DNA from: Spongiibacteraceae bacterium UBA5047 | GTDB taxonomy: Bacteria > Pseudomonadota > Gammaproteobacteria > Pseudomonadales > Spongiibacteraceae | DNA: 58,429 nucleotides | Reading direction: 5' to 3' | NCBI GenBank assembly: GCA_002415025.1 | Contig: DIBR01000030.1 | Coordinates: 14,047 to 72,475, forward strand | Part shown: one piece after another, positions 17,924-26,750 of the stretch | Numbering within the stretch: position 1 is the first letter of the stretch | Layout of the letters: each line of letters opens with the position of its first letter | Made by a program: the position numbers and the translations under genes | Notes under the pieces: generated by a model | Told to the model about the DNA's origin: nothing | Databases searched by the model: none | Seen by the model: the letters and a program-made list of their open reading frames with translations, nothing else

Positions 17924-18616
17924 CTATTGTGCTGCGCTTTCCACCACTTGATGAAATTCACCCTCGAAGCTCACTGTCACATCGTCGCCTACCAGCGGTG
18001 GCTGGGTGAGGTGGGTCATGCCGAATTGCGATCGCTTGAACGTGCCGCTTGCGGAAAAGCCCAGAGCGCCGAAGCCAAAGAAGGGGTGCTTTTCCACATC
18101 GCCAACGAGGTGTGCCGTTAAGGTGACAGGGTGAGTTTGGCCAAGCAGGGTGAGGTCGCCGGTGACATTCAACGTACCGTCTTTGTTTGGCATCACGCGG
18201 GTTGATGCAAAGCGGATTTCCGGGTGCTCACCGGCGTTGAGAAATTTTGGGCTTTGCGCCAGATCTTCGTCCCAGGTACTAAAGGGCGATTGTTTGTGCG
18301 TTGATTTATAGTCGCCGTCAAAGTCGGTGGTAATGGATGCCGGGTTGATCGTCAGTTCAATGGTCGAGTCGGCGGGCTTGTCAGCGTCGAGCTGCAGTAC
18401 GGCGCTGAAGTCAGTAAAGCGCATAACGTAGTTGGCCAGGCCAATATGCGTAACACTAAAGCTCAAACTGCTGTGATAAGGGTCGTTTTTGTATTCACCC
18501 GAGGGAGCTGAGATGGTGAGGGTTTTTTGTGCGGTGTCGGCGGCTTGCTTGTTTGAGGAATCCGAGCAGGCGCTGAGTGTCAGGGCCGCAGCCAGAATGA
18601 TGAACAGCCTCTTCAT
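17924..18616 (-). CDS. YceI-family lipoprotein
   Basis: 230 residues. A lipoprotein signal is clear: MKRLFIILAAALTLSAC with lipobox L-S-A-C and Cys17 as lipidation site, followed by Ser-Asp. The mature part from about residue 40 is a YceI lipocalin-like barrel (YKNDPYHSSLSFSVTHIGLANYVMRF, DLTLLGQTHPVTL, TFKRSQFGM). Members bind long polyisoprenoids in the periplasm. A GAGAG ribosome site precedes the ATG. It is followed after 20 bases by the cytochrome b561-YceI fusion, which suggests a shared lipid or quinone partner. Role beyond lipid binding is unknown. Confidence 0.9.
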   Translation of the reverse strand: MKRLFIILAAALTLSACSDSSNKQAADTAQKTLTISAPSGEYKNDPYHSSLSFSVTHIGLANYVMRFTDFSAVLQLDADKPADSTIELTINPASITTDFDGDYKSTHKQSPFSTWDEDLAQSPKFLNAGEHPEIRFASTRVMPNKDGTLNVTGDLTLLGQTHPVTLTAHLVGDVEKHPFFGFGALGFSASGTFKRSQFGMTHLTQPPLVGDDVTVSFEGEFHQVVESAAQ

Positions 18617-19070
18617 TTTCTCTCCTTGTTATTTGATAACGAAACGAGAACGATCATGCCGGCACCGGTGCGCGTAAGCAAGACGAAGGCGTCAAAAAAC
18701 TGATTCGCGTCGAAAAAGCCGTTTGTCCGTCCGGATGAGTGTACATCTACAGTGAAAAAGATGCCGCCCGAAGACTGAAAGCCACTGAAAAGCGCAACCT
18801 GTACGGACAGGTTGTTCGGCATGTCACTCTTCGGATGCTTGTAATCAAAGTAATAGTATACCAATATTGTATCGTAGAAGTCATAGAGATACTGCTGGCG
18901 CTCGATGGTTAGCGAAAATCTGCAAATGCAGGCCGGCGTCAGAGAGAGTAAATTTCAACCTTGCGGCACGGGACACTGTTCTTCAGGGCAGCCCGAACTC
19001 CTTCGCCATGTGAGAGGGCGCCCGCTAAAGTATCCGATTGTGTGACATCCAAAGTTGAGGAGCGATGATT
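18617..19070. other. Intergenic region between divergent YceI and SDR genes
   Basis: About 450 bases. An 83-codon minus-strand frame with a TTG start (18613-18864) is open but has no ribosome site or family resemblance, so I do not call it a gene. An inverted repeat AACCTGT-ACGG-ACAGGTT at 18796-18813 could be an operator for either neighbour. It is not a LexA box because the CTGT and ACAG halves are only four bases apart. Confidence 0.4.
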
Positions 19071-19838
19071 ATGCAGGTGGCAATTATTACCGGAGCGGGC
19101 AGTGGCATCGGCTTTGCAACTTCGCAAAAGCTTTACGATATGGGTATGGCGATTGTGGGTGTGGGTCGCGACGCGGCGAAGCTCGAGAGTATGGCGCGAG
19201 CGCTGGGTGACGCTGATCGCGTGGCAACCGTTGCCGTGGATGTCGCCGCTGATGATGCGCCGCGAACCATTGTACAAACGGCGCTGGACAGATTCGGGCG
19301 CATCGATTTCCTGATTAACAATGCCGGTATCGGCAGCCCCAAACCCTTGCACGAAACCGATGATGAAACGCTTGATCACTTTCTGGGGATTATGTTGCGT
19401 GCGCCGTTCCGTCTTGCCCGGGATGTCATTCCCCATATGCAGCCGGGCTCGGCGATCATCAATGTCACCTCAACTTTTGCGGTAGTGGGAGGTCGTCGGG
19501 GCGGTGCGTACTCGGCTTCCAAAGGCGGGTTGACCTCTCTGACCCTTCATATTGCCTGCGAATATGGTGCCCAGGGTATTCGTGCAAATTGCGTTGCTCC
19601 CGGCGTGACTAAAACCGATATGGTGCGGGAGCGCCTGAATGATAGCGGCTTTATTCGCATGAACGTGGACATGACCCCCTATCCGCGCTTGGGTGAAACC
19701 AACGATGTTGCCAGCACGATTGCGTTTCTCTGCTCATCGGGTGGTGAATACATCAATGGCCAAACCATTGTAGTGGACGGTGGCTGGTCGTCGACCAAGT
19801 ATTTGTCGCCGGAGGCGATGACCGCCAAAGCCAAGTAA
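19071..19838 (+). CDS. Short-chain dehydrogenase/reductase
   Basis: 255 residues of the classical SDR family (NAD(P)-dependent alcohol/ketone oxidoreductase). The ATG at 19071 is chosen because AGGAG lies eight bases upstream; the ATG at 19065 is only two bases from it. Visible: IITGAGSGIGFATS cofactor loop at the extreme N-terminus, NNAGIGS, STFAVVGGRRGGAYSASKGG with the Tyr-x-x-x-Lys catalytic pair, and APGVTKTDM. The C-terminus GQTIVVDGGWSSTKY is typical. It converges on the alpha/beta hydrolase gene. Together with the neighbouring monooxygenase it may supply or use a ketone. Confidence 0.9.
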   Translation: MQVAIITGAGSGIGFATSQKLYDMGMAIVGVGRDAAKLESMARALGDADRVATVAVDVAADDAPRTIVQTALDRFGRIDFLINNAGIGSPKPLHETDDETLDHFLGIMLRAPFRLARDVIPHMQPGSAIINVTSTFAVVGGRRGGAYSASKGGLTSLTLHIACEYGAQGIRANCVAPGVTKTDMVRERLNDSGFIRMNVDMTPYPRLGETNDVASTIAFLCSSGGEYINGQTIVVDGGWSSTKYLSPEAMTAKAK

Positions 19839-19858
19839 CCGGGGCTCAAAACGCTTGA

Positions 19859-20791
19859 TCAATTAAATACCGAGCGCAAAAAGTCTATACGCTTCTGCAT
19901 TGATGCTATAGCCGTTTGATTGTGCGCAGTGCCATCGTAACCGTGGATCGTGCCGAGGGTTTCATTCATGGTCGGCGCATTGCCACAGGCTTGCAGTGCC
20001 TTGGCGAAATTCAAGCCTTCGTCGCGCAGAGGGTCGAATTCAGCGGTTTCTATGTAGGCCGGCGGCAGGTTTTCAGCGCTACCAAGGCCCGGCGCCGCGT
20101 AGGGCGGCGGTGATTCTGTCGAGCTGCCCTTCAGGTACATCTGCCACATGCGTTGGTTGGATACGGCATTGAACAGCGGCGTATCAACAAACTCGATGGC
20201 CGATGGTGTGTTGCAGCGATGGTCCATCACCGGATAAATCAGTAACTGGCCGCAGAGTTTAACGAGACCGGCATCTCGGCATTTTTGCGCAACACCAGCG
20301 GCGAGGGCGCCACCGGCACTGTCGCCACCCACGGCGATACGTGTTGTATCGACACCGAGCTTTCCGGCGTTCTCAACAAGCCAGTTTACGGCTGCGTAGG
20401 CATCGTCGAAACTCGCCGGAAAGGGGTTTTTCATGGCCAGCCGGTAGCAGACAAACACTGAAATGCAGCCTGCTTCCTTGGCATATCGTTCGGCGTTTTC
20501 AAGATGCATGCTGGAGTAGGTCATGGCGAATGCACCGCCGTGGTAGTAAACCAGCGCGGGCGCATCAGCTTGTATATCGTCGGGAACGGCGACAATCAGC
20601 TTTATCGGATGGCCACTATCGCCCTTGATGGTATAGGACGTGGTCGCGACTCCCGGCGTAGTCTTTTTGCGCAGGCGCGTAGCTTTCAGCAAGAGGTTCA
20701 GCAGGCCGATCACAGGGCGGCTGAATTTGATATTTATCACAGGGACTTTTTCGAAATCACTGTGAATGGCGTACTTGTTCGTCGTCGACAT
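19859..20791 (-). CDS. Alpha/beta hydrolase, hormone-sensitive-lipase type
   Basis: 310 residues. Family IV esterase signatures: YYHGGAFAM (oxyanion HGGG-like box, here HGGA), GGDSAGGALAAG with the nucleophilic serine, EFDPLRDEG with the acid residue and TIHGYDG with the catalytic histidine. No signal peptide. It lies 25 bases after an SDR and belongs to a monooxygenase-SDR-hydrolase operon. In such sets the hydrolase usually opens the ester or lactone made by the monooxygenase. That role is inference from order; the fold and catalytic triad are direct. Confidence 0.9.
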   Translation of the reverse strand: MSTTNKYAIHSDFEKVPVINIKFSRPVIGLLNLLLKATRLRKKTTPGVATTSYTIKGDSGHPIKLIVAVPDDIQADAPALVYYHGGAFAMTYSSMHLENAERYAKEAGCISVFVCYRLAMKNPFPASFDDAYAAVNWLVENAGKLGVDTTRIAVGGDSAGGALAAGVAQKCRDAGLVKLCGQLLIYPVMDHRCNTPSAIEFVDTPLFNAVSNQRMWQMYLKGSSTESPPPYAAPGLGSAENLPPAYIETAEFDPLRDEGLNFAKALQACGNAPTMNETLGTIHGYDGTAHNQTAIASMQKRIDFLRSVFN

Positions 20792-20816
20792 GGCGTGCCC
20801 CGGATGGTTTGGTTAG

Positions 20817-21665
20817 TTATATTGCCGGTGGCGCAAAGGTCGGGTTGCGCACCTGTTGAATGTCCTCAAGCCGGCTGTTGGCGGTGGCTCGCCAGGGGTT
20901 GTCGGCAGGCGGCAGGATATAGAAAACCTTGTCTTTAATCGCCTGCAGAACACGCTCGGCGAGTACCCGCGGTGGTAGTGAGTTGGCGGTGGCATCGGTG
21001 ATGGCGGTCATCGACAGGGTGTGCATGTCAGTGATGTTTTCCTTGCCGAGTTCCGCCGGTCGGTTACGTGCAGAGGTTGCAATTCCCGTGTTAACCAATT
21101 CGGGACACAGGCAGGACACGCCAATCTGCGGTGCCGTCATCGACAGCTCGTGGTAGAGGCATTCGGTGAGCGCCAGTGCGGCGTGCTTGGTCATATGGTA
21201 GATGCCGGAAAAAGGCAGGGTACACATTGCCGCCATAGACGAAGTGTTAACAATATGGCACTCGTCACCCTGAGCAATCATGTGTGGCACGAAAGCGCGT
21301 AATCCGTGAATGATGCCCCACTGATTGACGCGTATCAGCCACTCGTAATCGTCGACGGTTTGTTCCCACACGTGGCCGCCGGTAAACACACCTGCGTTGT
21401 TGCACAGCACCTGCACGCTGCCGAAGCGGCTTGCCGCTGCCTGATACAGTGCCTCAACCGACTCGGCGGAACCCACGTCGGTCAGCACCCCGATGGCCTG
21501 CGCTCCGAATGTCTCGATCGTGCTTACGGCGGCGTCCAGTTTGTCTTGTTCTATGTCAGCCAGCACAACATTCATGCCCTGTTCGGCAAAGAGTTTCGCC
21601 AGTTCCAGCCCGATACCGCTGGCGGCGCCGGTCACGACCGCCGTTTTGTTGTTGAATTCATTCAT
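20817..21665 (-). CDS. Short-chain dehydrogenase/reductase
   Basis: 282 residues. Classical SDR with VVTGAASGIGLELAKLFAEQG near the start, a D-I pair at the end of the second strand (VLADIEQDKL, suggesting NAD preference), NNAGVFTGGHVWE, and SGIYHMTKHAAL with catalytic Tyr-x-x-x-Lys. The C-terminal 50 residues are longer than in FabG types. It lies 32 bases after the monooxygenase and 25 before the hydrolase, so it is the middle gene of that operon. A likely role is oxidising a cyclic or secondary alcohol to the ketone used by the monooxygenase. Confidence 0.9.
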   Translation of the reverse strand: MNEFNNKTAVVTGAASGIGLELAKLFAEQGMNVVLADIEQDKLDAAVSTIETFGAQAIGVLTDVGSAESVEALYQAAASRFGSVQVLCNNAGVFTGGHVWEQTVDDYEWLIRVNQWGIIHGLRAFVPHMIAQGDECHIVNTSSMAAMCTLPFSGIYHMTKHAALALTECLYHELSMTAPQIGVSCLCPELVNTGIATSARNRPAELGKENITDMHTLSMTAITDATANSLPPRVLAERVLQAIKDKVFYILPPADNPWRATANSRLEDIQQVRNPTFAPPAI

Positions 21666-21697
21666 GCTGGATCAGTCCCGCATTCTGGTTAGTGAAT

Positions 21698-23173
21698 TTA
21701 CACTGCGTCAAAATCTGACAGGTGACAGCGTTCGTGTCGCTCGCAATAACTCTTGAAGGTGCCGGGGTACAGAAACGGAACGTGGCCACTCTCGGTGCTG
21801 TAGTAGCTACTGCAACTGCTTGCCCCCCAGGAATACTTGCCAAATTGCTGCGACATCCAGTGGTTATATTCGCGATGTTTTTCAGGATTGACGCTAATCG
21901 TCTGCAGACCCTGCTCCTGTTTTTGTTTCAGCAGCCGCACAATCGTTTCGATATTTTTCTCGCAGCTATCAAAATACGGCACGTTCAACACGAGCCCGTT
22001 CGGGCCAACGGCAAAAAAGTAATTGGGGAAGTCCGGCACCGCAATCCCGTTGTAGGCTTCCGGGGCTGACTCCATCGTCTCGGCGAGGTTGCGGCCAGCG
22101 GCGCCGGTCACGCGGATACGGTCAAAATCCAGTATGCGATAGCCGGTGCAATAAATAATGACATCGACGGGCAGCTCCCGGTCGTCGCTGGTTACTATGC
22201 TATCGGGCTTAACGGCCTTGAGGCCCTGGGGTATCAGCTCGACATTGTCGCGCAGTAAGGCCGGGTAAAAATCGTCGGACACAAGACCGCGCTTGCAGCC
22301 ATAGCGGCTGTTTGGTGTAACGGCGTCGCGCAGGGGGCCGGGCGGAATCACCTTGTTGATGTAGTTAGCCGCCATGCCTTCGAATTGATCCATACGCTTG
22401 TGGCCGAGCGTGGTCGCGTCAAACACAAAACTCATCAGGAATTTTTGCAGTCTTCGCGTGATGCGGGAAAGGGCGGGGAAATGGCGATACACCCTGCGAC
22501 GAAAGGCCGAATAGCCCTTGTTGCCGCGCGGCATTATCCAGTTGGGGCTGCGCTGCAGAACGGTCAAATGGCCGGCCACTTTGGCGATCTCCGGCACAAT
22601 TTGCACTGCGCTGGCCGCAGAGCCGATGACCGCAATGCGCTTGCCGTTCAAATCGACATCGTGATTCCACTGGGTGCCGTGCCAGTAATCGCCCTGGAAC
22701 GATTCAATGCCCTCGGCCTTGGGGTATTGCGGAGTGTGCTGGTTGCCCATCGCGTTGATGATGACATCGAACTCGTATTGTTCTCCGCCTTCACAGGTCA
22801 GCAACCAGACTCCCTTGTCCTGATAATCCGCAGCACTGATGTGCGTGTTGAACTGCATGTGGCTGTCGAGGCCGAATGCGGTTGCGCAGCTTTGCAGGTA
22901 GCGTTCGATCTCCGGCTGGGACACAAAGCTGGAGCTCCAGTCCGGGTTCGGTGCGTAGGAGAAGGTATAGGCATGCGCCCAGACATCACAGGCCAGACCG
23001 GGGTAAGTGTGCAAGTGCCAGGTGCCGCCGGCGGCAGCCGCCTTCTCGAAAATAGTGAACCGGGTAAAGCCCTGTTGTAACAGCTCCCGGCCTGCGGCAA
23101 TGCCTGCCGGGCCAGCGCCGATAATGGCGATACGCGGTTGGGAGGAAGAATGCGCGGAGTTGGAGCTAGCCAT
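21698..23173 (-). CDS. Baeyer-Villiger-type flavin monooxygenase
   Basis: 491 residues. N-terminal FAD site IAIIGAGPAGIAAGREL, then EKAAAAGGTWHLHTYPGLACDVWAHAY, the fingerprint FQGDYWHGTQWNHD (FxGxxxHxxxW type, near residue 150) and the NADPH Rossmann motif IAVIGSAASAVQIVPEI. Type I Baeyer-Villiger monooxygenases insert one oxygen next to a carbonyl, giving an ester or lactone. The residue after Trp is Asn, as in the acetophenone-monooxygenase and related FMO group, so N- or S-oxidation cannot be excluded. It heads an operon with SDR and alpha/beta hydrolase. The divergent gene is an epoxide-hydrolase-like protein. Confidence 0.9.
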   Translation of the reverse strand: MASSNSAHSSSQPRIAIIGAGPAGIAAGRELLQQGFTRFTIFEKAAAAGGTWHLHTYPGLACDVWAHAYTFSYAPNPDWSSSFVSQPEIERYLQSCATAFGLDSHMQFNTHISAADYQDKGVWLLTCEGGEQYEFDVIINAMGNQHTPQYPKAEGIESFQGDYWHGTQWNHDVDLNGKRIAVIGSAASAVQIVPEIAKVAGHLTVLQRSPNWIMPRGNKGYSAFRRRVYRHFPALSRITRRLQKFLMSFVFDATTLGHKRMDQFEGMAANYINKVIPPGPLRDAVTPNSRYGCKRGLVSDDFYPALLRDNVELIPQGLKAVKPDSIVTSDDRELPVDVIIYCTGYRILDFDRIRVTGAAGRNLAETMESAPEAYNGIAVPDFPNYFFAVGPNGLVLNVPYFDSCEKNIETIVRLLKQKQEQGLQTISVNPEKHREYNHWMSQQFGKYSWGASSCSSYYSTESGHVPFLYPGTFKSYCERHERCHLSDFDAV

Positions 23174-23388
23174 GCCGTATGCCTGTTTTATCGATTAGGG
23201 TGTTGGCGGCGCTGGTACGAAGGTGGCAGCGCGAGTGCCGCGAGGCAGCTTATCGTCAGCCTGAGATGAAGTAAAATTCCCAGCTTTAACAAATTGTAAT
23301 GCTGGCCTTGGCAAAAAAGCTCTAGGTTGCGGCAACGATGTTTCCTGCGGGGCAGGAGCCGATCAATAAAAATAGCCGGGGCCATTCC

Positions 23389-23853
23389 ATGTCATCAACA
23401 GTAATGTCATCAACAGAAATGTCACCAGAACAAAACAAGGCCGTCGTGAAAAAAATGTGGCAGGCTCTTAGCGAAATGGATTGGGAGGGCATGAAGGCCT
23501 GTATGCACCCGGACATTTTCTATGAAGATGTGCCGAGTGATGACCCCGGCGCGCATGGGCCGGAGAATTGTGTCAAACGCTTGCAAATTGCGTTTAAGCA
23601 TTTGTCGAAGCAGGAACAGACAACCCACCATCTGATCGCCGAGGGCGATGTGGTCTTTCTGGACCATACCGAGAAATGGACCTTTACCTCAGGTGAGACC
23701 GCGCAGCATACTTTCTGTACCTTGCACGAGATGAAGGATGGTCTGGTATCGCGCTGGAGCGATTACTGGGACTTGAACAAGTTTGTCGGGCAATTCCCGC
23801 CCTGGTTTCTTGAAGAAATGATGAAAGCCTCTGCCGCAGACTTCAGCGACTAG
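23389..23853 (+). CDS. Limonene-epoxide-hydrolase/SnoaL-like small protein
   Basis: 154 residues from the ATG at 23389; two further in-frame ATGs follow at 15-base steps in a short tandem repeat. The cone-shaped NTF2-like fold is shown by VVKKMWQALSEMDWEGMKACM, FYEDVPSDDP (very like the W/FYDDVP segment of limonene-1,2-epoxide hydrolase) and SRWSDYWDL with the conserved aspartate. In the enzyme an Arg-Asp pair sits on another strand; here the matching text is LDHTEKW, so those would be His and Glu. Activity may therefore differ or be lost. It starts divergently from the monooxygenase and precedes an aldehyde dehydrogenase. A SnoaL-like isomerase or cyclase is an alternative. Confidence 0.7.
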   Translation: MSSTVMSSTEMSPEQNKAVVKKMWQALSEMDWEGMKACMHPDIFYEDVPSDDPGAHGPENCVKRLQIAFKHLSKQEQTTHHLIAEGDVVFLDHTEKWTFTSGETAQHTFCTLHEMKDGLVSRWSDYWDLNKFVGQFPPWFLEEMMKASAADFSD

Positions 23854-24143
23854 GAAGCCCCCAATTCGGCTTGAGCCCCAAACCACACCCGGTCCTCGCG
23901 GATGAGGTCGATGCGCTTTTGGTGCGCAGCGCGACCGGGTGTTGCCGTATCCATCGAAAACACAAACCTCAGCGCATAGGTTACGGTGTCTACGTGCCTC
24001 TTGACCCTGTTGCCAATCCCGTGAATGCTCTCATGTGCGAAAGATCGCAATTCTGATGCGGAATTCCAGCCGGGCTACGGTCTTGACGTGAACGGCTACA
24101 GCACAATATCAAAATTACATACCCCTGGAGCGGAGACGATCGA

Positions 24144-25568
24144 ATGCGTGAATACCTGAAATTTTACATCGACGGCCAGTGGGTAGCCCCCGTTGAACTG
24201 AAAACCCTGGATATTGAAAACCCCGCAACAGAAAAACCCTGTGGAAAAATTGCCATCGGTTCGGCTGCGGACGTAGACAAGGCAGTAAATGCTGCCCGCA
24301 GGGCCTTTGCTGCGTGGTCTCAAAGCAGTCGGGACGAGCGTCTGGAACTTTTGGCGAAAATACAGGTTGAATACGAGAAACGCTCGGCTGACCTTGCGCT
24401 CGCCGTAACTGAGGAAATGGGCGCTCCGGCATCACTTGCAAACGGTGTTCAGGTAGGTCTGGGGGCCGGCCACCTGGCTACTGCGATCGAAACGCTGAAA
24501 AACTTCAAGTTTGAGGAGCGGGTGGGTGATAGCGAGATTTTGCGTGAACCGGTAGGTGTGTGCGGACTTATTACGCCGTGGAACTGGCCGTTGAACCAGA
24601 TCGCCGTAAAGGTGTTCCCGGCACTCGCAACCGGCTGCACGATGATCCTCAAACCATCGGAGATATCCCCTTTTAGCGGCCAGATTTTTGCGGAGATTAT
24701 GGATGCAGCCGGTGTTCCGCCCGGTGTATTCAACCTCGTTCAGGGAGACGGTGCCGGGGTCGGCACCGCACTGTCGGGCCATCCTGATATTGATATGATC
24801 TCGTTCACCGGCTCAACCCGTGCCGGCGTGGAGATAGCCAGAAATGCAGCGCCAACCGTCAAACGCGTTTCCCAGGAGCTGGGAGGCAAAAGCCCCAATA
24901 TTATTCTCGATGACGACAACTTTGCCGCGAACGTGGCCAGCGGTGTCGGCAGTATGATGGGTAACTCCGGGCAAACCTGCAGTGCGCCTTCGCGTATGCT
25001 GGTACCGCGTGCCCGCATGGATGAAGCTATCGCTATTGCCCGCGACGCGGCTGCGCAGGTCACGGTCGGCGACCCCGGCGGGGATTTCAACATCGGCCCC
25101 GTTGCGTCAAAGGCCCAGTATGAAAAAATTCAGGGCCTGGTCCAGAAAGGCATTGATGAAGGGGCCAGTCTGGTAGTGGGAGGTGTTGGTCGACCGGAGG
25201 GCTTGTCTACAGGTTACTATGTTAAGCCTACGGTATTCGCCAATGTAGACAACGACATGGTGATTGCCCGGGAGGAAATTTTCGGGCCTGTACTGACCAT
25301 TATTGCGTACGACTCCATTGAGCAAGCCATTGAAATCAGCAATGACACCGACTACGGGCTTGCTGCCTACGTTGCGGGCTCCGATATGGAGCAGGCGCGA
25401 TCGGTGGCGCGAAAGCTGCGTGCCGGCCGCGTTGCAATCAATAATGCCTTTGACTTCAATGCACCCTTCGGAGGTTACAAGCGAAGCGGCAATGGTCGGG
25501 AATGGGGGAAATTTGGCTTTGATGAATACCTTGAAACCAAAGGCTTGCTGGGTTTTGCTGCAAAGTAG
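24144..25568 (+). CDS. NAD(P)-dependent aldehyde dehydrogenase
   Basis: 474 residues, full length. Visible: ITPWNWPLNQIAVKVFPALATGC (oxyanion asparagine), FTGSTRAG (cofactor loop), QELGGKSPNII with the general-base glutamate and GNSGQTCSAPSRM with nucleophile Cys279. It oxidises aldehydes to acids. A GGAG ribosome site precedes the ATG at 24144. Upstream, 290 bases free of clear genes separate it from the epoxide-hydrolase-like gene; downstream by 83 bases lies an AcuI-type reductase. It could oxidise the aldehyde formed after lactone opening. Confidence 0.93.
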   Translation: MREYLKFYIDGQWVAPVELKTLDIENPATEKPCGKIAIGSAADVDKAVNAARRAFAAWSQSSRDERLELLAKIQVEYEKRSADLALAVTEEMGAPASLANGVQVGLGAGHLATAIETLKNFKFEERVGDSEILREPVGVCGLITPWNWPLNQIAVKVFPALATGCTMILKPSEISPFSGQIFAEIMDAAGVPPGVFNLVQGDGAGVGTALSGHPDIDMISFTGSTRAGVEIARNAAPTVKRVSQELGGKSPNIILDDDNFAANVASGVGSMMGNSGQTCSAPSRMLVPRARMDEAIAIARDAAAQVTVGDPGGDFNIGPVASKAQYEKIQGLVQKGIDEGASLVVGGVGRPEGLSTGYYVKPTVFANVDNDMVIAREEIFGPVLTIIAYDSIEQAIEISNDTDYGLAAYVAGSDMEQARSVARKLRAGRVAINNAFDFNAPFGGYKRSGNGREWGKFGFDEYLETKGLLGFAAK

Positions 25569-25651
25569 TGGGTGCCGCGAGTTGATTTCGTCGCGACGCC
25601 ATTGCGCCTGCAATACGGGTTACACACATTGACTTAATAAGGGGCAGTTTT

Positions 25652-26632
25652 ATGAAAGCCATAGTGATCGACAAGCAAGGCGATGCGCAAAATGTACAGG
25701 TATCGGACCTGGAACAGGGTGCATTGCCGGAGGGCGATGTGCTGGTCAAGGTTGATTACTCAACCATCAATTACAAGGACGCACTGGCCATTACCGGCAA
25801 GTCGCCGGTTGTTCGTAAATTCCCCATGGTTCCCGGGATTGATCTTGCCGGTACCGTTGAAGAAAGCAGCCACGCTGGCTGGAAAAAGGGTGACCGGGTT
25901 GTGCTGAACGGCTGGGGTGTGGGCGAAGGCCATTGGGGTGGCCTGGCCCAGTTTGCACGCCTGAAAGGTGAATGGCTGGTTGAATTGCCCGATGCCTTTG
26001 ATTCACGACAGGCCATGATTATAGGTACTGCCGGCTACACGGCAGCGCTTTGTGTTGAAGCGCTGGTAAATCACGGCATCAAGCCGGAGGACGGCGCCAT
26101 TCTGGTAACCGGCGCAACCGGCGGTGTTGGCAGTATTGCCATCATTCTGCTGAAAAAGGCTGGCTATACCGTTGCCGCGTCTACGGGCAAGCAAAGCGAG
26201 CACGACTATCTGAAAGACCTCGGTGCAACTGAAATTATCGATCGTGCCGAACTGTCCGAGCCCGGTAAGCCTCTGCAAAAAGAACGCTTTGCCGGCGTGG
26301 TGGACGCAGCCGGTGGGAACACTCTGGCGAATGCCTGCGCACAAACACGCTATCGCGGTGCAGTCGCCGCTTGCGGTCTGGCAGAAAGCATGAAATTTCC
26401 CTCCAGTGTTGCCCCCTTTATTTTGCGCGGCGTAACACTCTACGGTATCGACAGCGTGATGGCACCACTGGATGTGCGCAAGCCGGCCTGGGCACGCTTG
26501 GCAAAAGATTTGAACGCAGCCGCACTTGAAACCGTCGCTACCGACGTGAAGCTGGCAGATGCCGCTGGTTTGGCCGACGATCTGCTGGCGGGCAAGGTCA
26601 AGGGGCGGGTTGTCGTTGACGTTAATGCGTAA
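25652..26632 (+). CDS. acuI: AcuI/YhdH-type acrylyl-CoA reductase
   Basis: 326 residues of the zinc-free quinone-oxidoreductase-like MDR branch that includes AcuI and YhdH. The N-terminus STINYKDALAITGKSPVV and FPMVPGIDLAGTVE are strongly characteristic, as are GEGHWGGLAQ, GTAGYTAALCVEAL and the NADPH loop LVTGATGGVGSIAI. AcuI reduces acrylyl-CoA to propionyl-CoA with NADPH, protecting the cell from this electrophile. GGGGC precedes the ATG. It is last in the operon, closed by a hairpin at 26637-26660. The family is sure; the exact physiological enoyl-CoA here is inferred. Confidence 0.9.
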   Translation: MKAIVIDKQGDAQNVQVSDLEQGALPEGDVLVKVDYSTINYKDALAITGKSPVVRKFPMVPGIDLAGTVEESSHAGWKKGDRVVLNGWGVGEGHWGGLAQFARLKGEWLVELPDAFDSRQAMIIGTAGYTAALCVEALVNHGIKPEDGAILVTGATGGVGSIAIILLKKAGYTVAASTGKQSEHDYLKDLGATEIIDRAELSEPGKPLQKERFAGVVDAAGGNTLANACAQTRYRGAVAACGLAESMKFPSSVAPFILRGVTLYGIDSVMAPLDVRKPAWARLAKDLNAAALETVATDVKLADAAGLADDLLAGKVKGRVVVDVNA

Positions 26633-26636
26633 AAGC

Positions 26637-26660
26637 CGCCGGGAGTTTTCTTTCCCGGCG
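26637..26660 (+). terminator. Hairpin after acuI
   Basis: Perfect 8-base arms CGCCGGGA and TCCCGGCG around the loop GTTTTCTT, starting five bases after the acuI stop. The T-tract after it is weak. It probably ends the aldehyde dehydrogenase-acuI transcript before rdgC. Confidence 0.65.
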
Positions 26661-26750
26661 TTCAACGTCCAAAAATGCCTAGTCAAGTCTGATAAACCGA
26701 ATCAAATCCGTCTAGAATGGCCAGCTTTTGCCCGGACAGGATAATAAGGT

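Noticed and set aside
18796..18813. Possible LexA box
   Set aside because: The halves CTGT and ACAG are four bases apart, not the eight of the gammaproteobacterial SOS box; kept only as an unnamed inverted repeat.
18613..18864. 83-codon frame before the YceI lipoprotein
   Set aside because: TTG start, no ribosome site, no recognisable motif.
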